The notes under the pieces: generated by a model
The model's database searches: none
What the model saw: the letters and a program-made list of their open reading frames with translations, nothing else
What the model was told of the DNA's origin: nothing
Shown here: positions 61,040 to 64,000 of the stretch, piece by piece
Layout of the letters: the number at the start of each line of letters is the position of its first letter
How positions within the stretch are numbered: the first letter of the stretch is position 1
NCBI GenBank assembly: GCA_028281665.1
Contig: JANQJK010000003.1
Location: forward strand, 62,001-126,000
Reading direction: 5' to 3'
DNA length: 64,000 nucleotides
DNA from: Hyphococcus sp.
GTDB lineage: Bacteria > Pseudomonadota > Alphaproteobacteria > Caulobacterales > Parvularculaceae
Translations under genes and position numbers: made by a program

Positions 61040-61657
61040 CTATCTTTTTTTTGGCAGGGCCAGTCGGCCTTTTTGCAGTAGAGCCGACTTCGAGGGTCGG
61101 ACGAGTTTTCCTATTGCGGTTCGCTGTCTCTCGCTGCTTTTACGGTTGCCGTGGATTATGTTGTAATCCTTCACAAAACCATGACCGCCGCAGCGTTCGA
61201 CGCAACGATAATAGTTTTCCTTCACCGTGCCGCCGCAATAGGTATCATTGCATTTGCCGCAGTGAACAATCGTTGAAGTATCGCGACACCACGGACAGCG
61301 CCGCCCCGCCTGGTTGAATTCGTCAGGGTCGAAATCGCTGAGGTCAGCCGTTTTAGAGACCGCCAAAGGACCACGACGCACCTGATTTTGCGTCACCAGC
61401 GCAGCGCCGCTGCCTACCGTCTCATTTTCACGCACAATCTCCTGAATACGAAGCAGCTTTTCTCCCGCTTTACGGACATATTGAATGCGGTAGGGCTTAT
61501 CCATGCGTGCGCATCGCATCGGGGCGATCACATACTCATCCCGACCGCTGGCCTTGCGCAAGGCGGCGGCGGTTTTTTCAAAGTCATCGGATGCCGCCGG
61601 CGCGGCCCGGCCGCGGGGGGCGGGAAGCATCTTTTTAAATTTATTCATGCCGTCCAT
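61040..61657 (-). CDS. Zinc-binding protein with TerY-C-like cluster
   Basis: 205 residues. The basic N-terminal half has no recognised domain. Near 120-160 a metal cluster reads CPWCRDTSTIVHCGKCNDTY and then CGGTVKENYYRCVERCGGHG, with two CxxC pairs plus three more Cys and a His, the spacing of the TerY-C metal-binding domain from tellurite-resistance type systems. A Lys/Arg-rich tail follows. Its start overlaps the end of the J-domain gene by 13 bases, so the two are coupled. Confidence 0.6.
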   Translation of the reverse strand: MDGMNKFKKMLPAPRGRAAPAASDDFEKTAAALRKASGRDEYVIAPMRCARMDKPYRIQYVRKAGEKLLRIQEIVRENETVGSGAALVTQNQVRRGPLAVSKTADLSDFDPDEFNQAGRRCPWCRDTSTIVHCGKCNDTYCGGTVKENYYRCVERCGGHGFVKDYNIIHGNRKSSERQRTAIGKLVRPSKSALLQKGRLALPKKR

Positions 61658-62496
61658 CCTTTCTTCTTCATAATGACAGCCTTGGCGTCATTGACGCGCA
61701 CTGCCGCCTGCGTGTCGCCGGTAATGTCGGGATGAACTTCTTTCATCCGCATCCGGTAACGCGCCTTGAATTCGGCCTTGGTAAAAGGCTCGCTTAAACC
61801 CAGCTCGCGCAGCGCCGACTGGTAAGGATCACGGTGTGAGCCCTTGCGGCGCTTTTGTTTTTGTTGCTCCTGGCGTTTATTTTCCTGACGCTGCCGTGTT
61901 TCTTCGCGTTCACGCTCTTCGCTGCCGGGATAGGGTGGCTCTTCACCGTTCTGAAGCGCTTTCCAATATTTTTTGAAAGCGCGATAGCTGATGAAGTCAG
62001 CCTTGAAGTCACGCTCATAAAGCGCGCGCAGCCGCTTCTCATTATCGATGCTTTGCATGACTTTCGCATTTAGGCGTGCATATCCATCAGCGAGTACGTC
62101 AAAAACAAACCTGATGGGGTAAGTCAGAGCAAAGACCGCCGCCCGGAAGACGCTTACACAAAGCTGTTCGACAAATTCGGCGAAGCGCGCTGTCGCTTCT
62201 GCGACAATGTTTGTCAGGGCGACAAAGCCCCTGACAATTCTTGAGCCGATGACATAGAGGAATACGCCGGCAATCAGCAGCAGGAAAAAACCGATGACTC
62301 CGAGCGCGGCACATGCGGCGAGCCTTAAAACGATGGACAACTCATCAATAGTTGCCATCACCCATCTTGCTTCTTCAGCAAAACCCAACCCGAAGGCGAG
62401 CAGCAATGGCGTTGCAATGCAGATTGCTGCGCCGAGAACAATCCCGACGATATAGGCAAAGATTTGCCCGCCTAATCCGGTATTTTCTTCAAACAT
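61645..62496 (-). CDS. Membrane protein with C-terminal J domain
   Basis: 283 residues from ATG 62496 (GGAGG 5 bases upstream; the frame opens 28 codons earlier inside the previous gene). Four TM helices (FAYIVGIVLGAAICIATPLL first) are followed by a highly charged Glu/Arg/Gln stretch and then a J domain with FKARYRMRMKEVHPDITGDT carrying the HPD motif. J domains stimulate Hsp70 ATPase, so this would recruit DnaK to the inner membrane. A J domain at the far C-terminus after TM helices is uncommon outside DjlA-like proteins. Confidence 0.75.
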   Translation of the reverse strand: MFEENTGLGGQIFAYIVGIVLGAAICIATPLLLAFGLGFAEEARWVMATIDELSIVLRLAACAALGVIGFFLLLIAGVFLYVIGSRIVRGFVALTNIVAEATARFAEFVEQLCVSVFRAAVFALTYPIRFVFDVLADGYARLNAKVMQSIDNEKRLRALYERDFKADFISYRAFKKYWKALQNGEEPPYPGSEEREREETRQRQENKRQEQQKQKRRKGSHRDPYQSALRELGLSEPFTKAEFKARYRMRMKEVHPDITGDTQAAVRVNDAKAVIMKKKGWTA

Positions 62497-62515
62497 GGCG
62501 CCTCCTTTCCGGGCT

Positions 62516-63193
62516 TTAACCGGGAATATCTCCGGGCTGCTTTTTCCATTGATCCTGGGCGCGCGTGGCGAAGCCTTCACCGCTTGCCTGCGCGTTCAGC
62601 CATGCATCACAGGCCTGTAAGCGCCCGACGATTGCGGCTGCGTCTTTCGGTCCGTACACGTCCATGAGGTCATTGCGCTGGCCCGGATATTCGAATGTGA
62701 TGTGAAAGGACTTGCCGTAGATCGCCCGCTTGCCAATTATCTGGCCACGTTGCGCCGCCTTTCGGATTTGCAATTCGTGTCCTGCGCGTTCAGCTTCCGC
62801 CTTGTCATGCGCCAACGCCGAAAACTTGTGCTGCATTGTCCGATCGAAGGTGACGCCTCCGAGCAGGCCGCGCACGGTCAGGGTCTTTTCTGAAAGATGG
62901 ATTGTCTTTCTTTTGGCGGCGAAGGCGGCAAAGACCTGCCACATGAATGGGCGCAGCAGCCAGGGCAGGACGAAGACTGCAAACCATGCCCATCCTGACG
63001 CGCCAGACTGCGCGGCCATGAAAACGATGCCGTAATAAGTGAGCGCGATCGCAGCGATATTCGTGGCCCAGAAAAGCACCTGCGCGCGACGCGGCGTCAG
63101 ATAACGTGGAGACACAGTGAACGCCGTTTTTCCGTCCTTGTCTGTGGTCACCTTTGTTGTCGGATAACCGGCAAAGGGTGATCGAATGTTCAT
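62516..63193 (-). CDS. Two-helix membrane protein, first gene of J-domain operon
   Basis: 225 residues. Two TM helices (VLFWATNIAAIALTYYGIVF and WAWFAVFVLPWLLRPFMWQV) separate a short N-tail from a cytosolic PH-like part (TIHLSEKTLTVRGLLGGVTF, then SFHITFEYPGQRNDLMDVYG). No family recognised. It begins a three-gene operon with the J-domain and zinc proteins. Confidence 0.6.
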   Translation of the reverse strand: MNIRSPFAGYPTTKVTTDKDGKTAFTVSPRYLTPRRAQVLFWATNIAAIALTYYGIVFMAAQSGASGWAWFAVFVLPWLLRPFMWQVFAAFAAKRKTIHLSEKTLTVRGLLGGVTFDRTMQHKFSALAHDKAEAERAGHELQIRKAAQRGQIIGKRAIYGKSFHITFEYPGQRNDLMDVYGPKDAAAIVGRLQACDAWLNAQASGEGFATRAQDQWKKQPGDIPG

Positions 63194-63266
63194 TGCGATA
63201 TCTCCGCATCAAAGCGCTCTGGAAATCAGGGCGCTTTGGTGCAAAGATCGCTATGAACCCCGTGTC

Positions 63267-63288
63267 ATTTCCTCGCGCCGTCCTCGCG
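63267..63288. promoter_or_regulatory. Direct-repeat site TCCTCGCG-N3-TCCTCGCG
   Basis: The 22 bases from ATTTCC onward differ at one position from those at 23961-23982 upstream of the excisionase-like gene. Here the site lies between the divergent operons at 63193 and 63307. The two half-sites are 11 bases apart. Confidence 0.55.
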
Positions 63289-63306
63289 CGCTCAGAAGGC
63301 GTTCGA

Positions 63307-64000
63307 ATGCAGCTCGCAGACTGGCAATTGTGGAAACTTCGGAACGCGCTGCGCTTCTATTGGGAGGACGGGAAGCGGGAACACGGCAGTAGCTTCAACT
63401 GGAAAGATGTAGTGGAAGCGATCGATCTCTATACCGGTACGAGAATACCCTACGAAAGGTTGCGCGTTTTCGTAATGGGCGCAAAAGACAGCACCGGTGA
63501 ACGAAAATACTCGGTGCCGGAAGCTGAACGGCTTAAAGCCATCTTTGAATTTGTCACACACCCCGAACCAGGCTTGCTGACACCGGAAGAACTGGAAGAC
63601 AGTCAGCTCGACAAGCAGGCGGCGCTCAGGCTGCTTGCCTATCTCGATCAGGACTTTGATGGTGAACGGATTGCTCCGCCCGAAAGCGTGAGCGGCATAT
63701 TCAAGCGGTCGTATGTCGATGAGAACCAGTACATTGTTTCAGAATTGCATCTTGAGCGACCGGGCGATGATGGGTTTGTCAGCGTAAAACAGATAGATTT
63801 GTTCTATGATGGCAGCCTTGCGGACAAAGTATCGCTAATGCCGCTCAGGGAGGAACAGAAAGCGCGGAGCGCGACGGTTCGTTATGCCGGATGGGCCATC
63901 CTGACACCGGAAGACAATCTCATATTCTTTCTCAAAAATGCGCGAAACGGACGGAACCGCTATTACTTCACAATGGCGAGCGATTTATCGCATGACGAGG
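63307..64000 (+). CDS. Protein of unknown function, C-terminal part outside window
   Basis: Open to the window end: 231 residues visible. I prefer ATG 63307 with AGAAGG 8 bases upstream; an ATG at 63253 is in frame but would place the direct-repeat site inside the gene. Sequence begins MQLADWQLWKLRNALRFYWE with a helical DNA-binding-like N-terminus (FNWKDVVEAIDLYTGTRIPY), followed by a mixed body (ERLRVFVMGAKDSTGERKYS). No family recognised. It may be a regulator of the element. Confidence 0.5.
   Translation, partial: MQLADWQLWKLRNALRFYWEDGKREHGSSFNWKDVVEAIDLYTGTRIPYERLRVFVMGAKDSTGERKYSVPEAERLKAIFEFVTHPEPGLLTPEELEDSQLDKQAALRLLAYLDQDFDGERIAPPESVSGIFKRSYVDENQYIVSELHLERPGDDGFVSVKQIDLFYDGSLADKVSLMPLREEQKARSATVRYAGWAILTPEDNLIFFLKNARNGRNRYYFTMASDLSHDE

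Overview
The window reads as alphaproteobacterial chromosome of fairly high GC. The left third holds housekeeping genes typical of that class: rpoH, an RluD-type pseudouridine synthase, ubiA, rsmE, a plant-type gshA, an MscS channel and Tat-exported msrB. The tRNA-His has the alphaproteobacterial G1:U72/A73 form, and rpoH is preceded by a good match to the alphaproteobacterial heat-shock promoter. A bacterial alternative oxidase and a tail-fibre/lysozyme cassette of phage or gene-transfer-agent type fit a Caulobacterales/Parvularculales-like marine lineage, but the genus cannot be read from the sequence alone.

Layout. 1-22.3 kb: core genes, ending at tRNA-His. 22.35-29.0 kb: a mobile segment that starts directly after tRNA-His with a tyrosine integrase and excisionase-like gene, carries AT-rich cargo (two Cys-rich exported proteins, one broken by a poly-T frameshift), and ends with a second tyrosine integrase abutting the 3' half of a tRNA-Arg(UCU), flanked by paired TGTGGC arm-like sites. 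29.3-42.6 kb: mixed accessory DNA with a solute-symporter-like operon, an orphan serine recombinase, small exported proteins, a sigma factor with two region-2 domains followed by a probable membrane anti-sigma factor and two zinc-ribbon membrane proteins, several lipoproteins, a self-inhibited Fic protein with an N-terminal winged-helix-like domain, a repeat array, and an IS3 OrfA remnant. 42.7-60 kb: a signalling and surface region with two hybrid histidine kinases, an HPt protein, a two-domain PilZ protein, a 10.4 kb autotransporter adhesin gene, a MarR-type regulator and a NarL/LuxR-type response regulator. 60.1 kb to the end: the 3' end of a tRNA-Ala(GGC) marks the left edge of another integrative element that runs out of the window, with ardA and a membrane/J-domain/zinc-ribbon operon.

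How parts may work together. The HPt and hybrid kinases lack their own output domains and may feed the orphan response regulator near the autotransporter (inference). Two short sequences tie distant parts of the accessory DNA together. A direct repeat TCCTCGCG-N3-TCCTCGCG lies before both the excisionase-like gene and the divergent genes at 63.2 kb. An arm-like sequence beside tRNA-His recurs inverted next to the tRNA-Ala fragment. The most unusual systems are the double-region-2 sigma locus, the operon with a J-domain and TerY-C-like zinc protein, and the Fic gene with its spaced repeat array.
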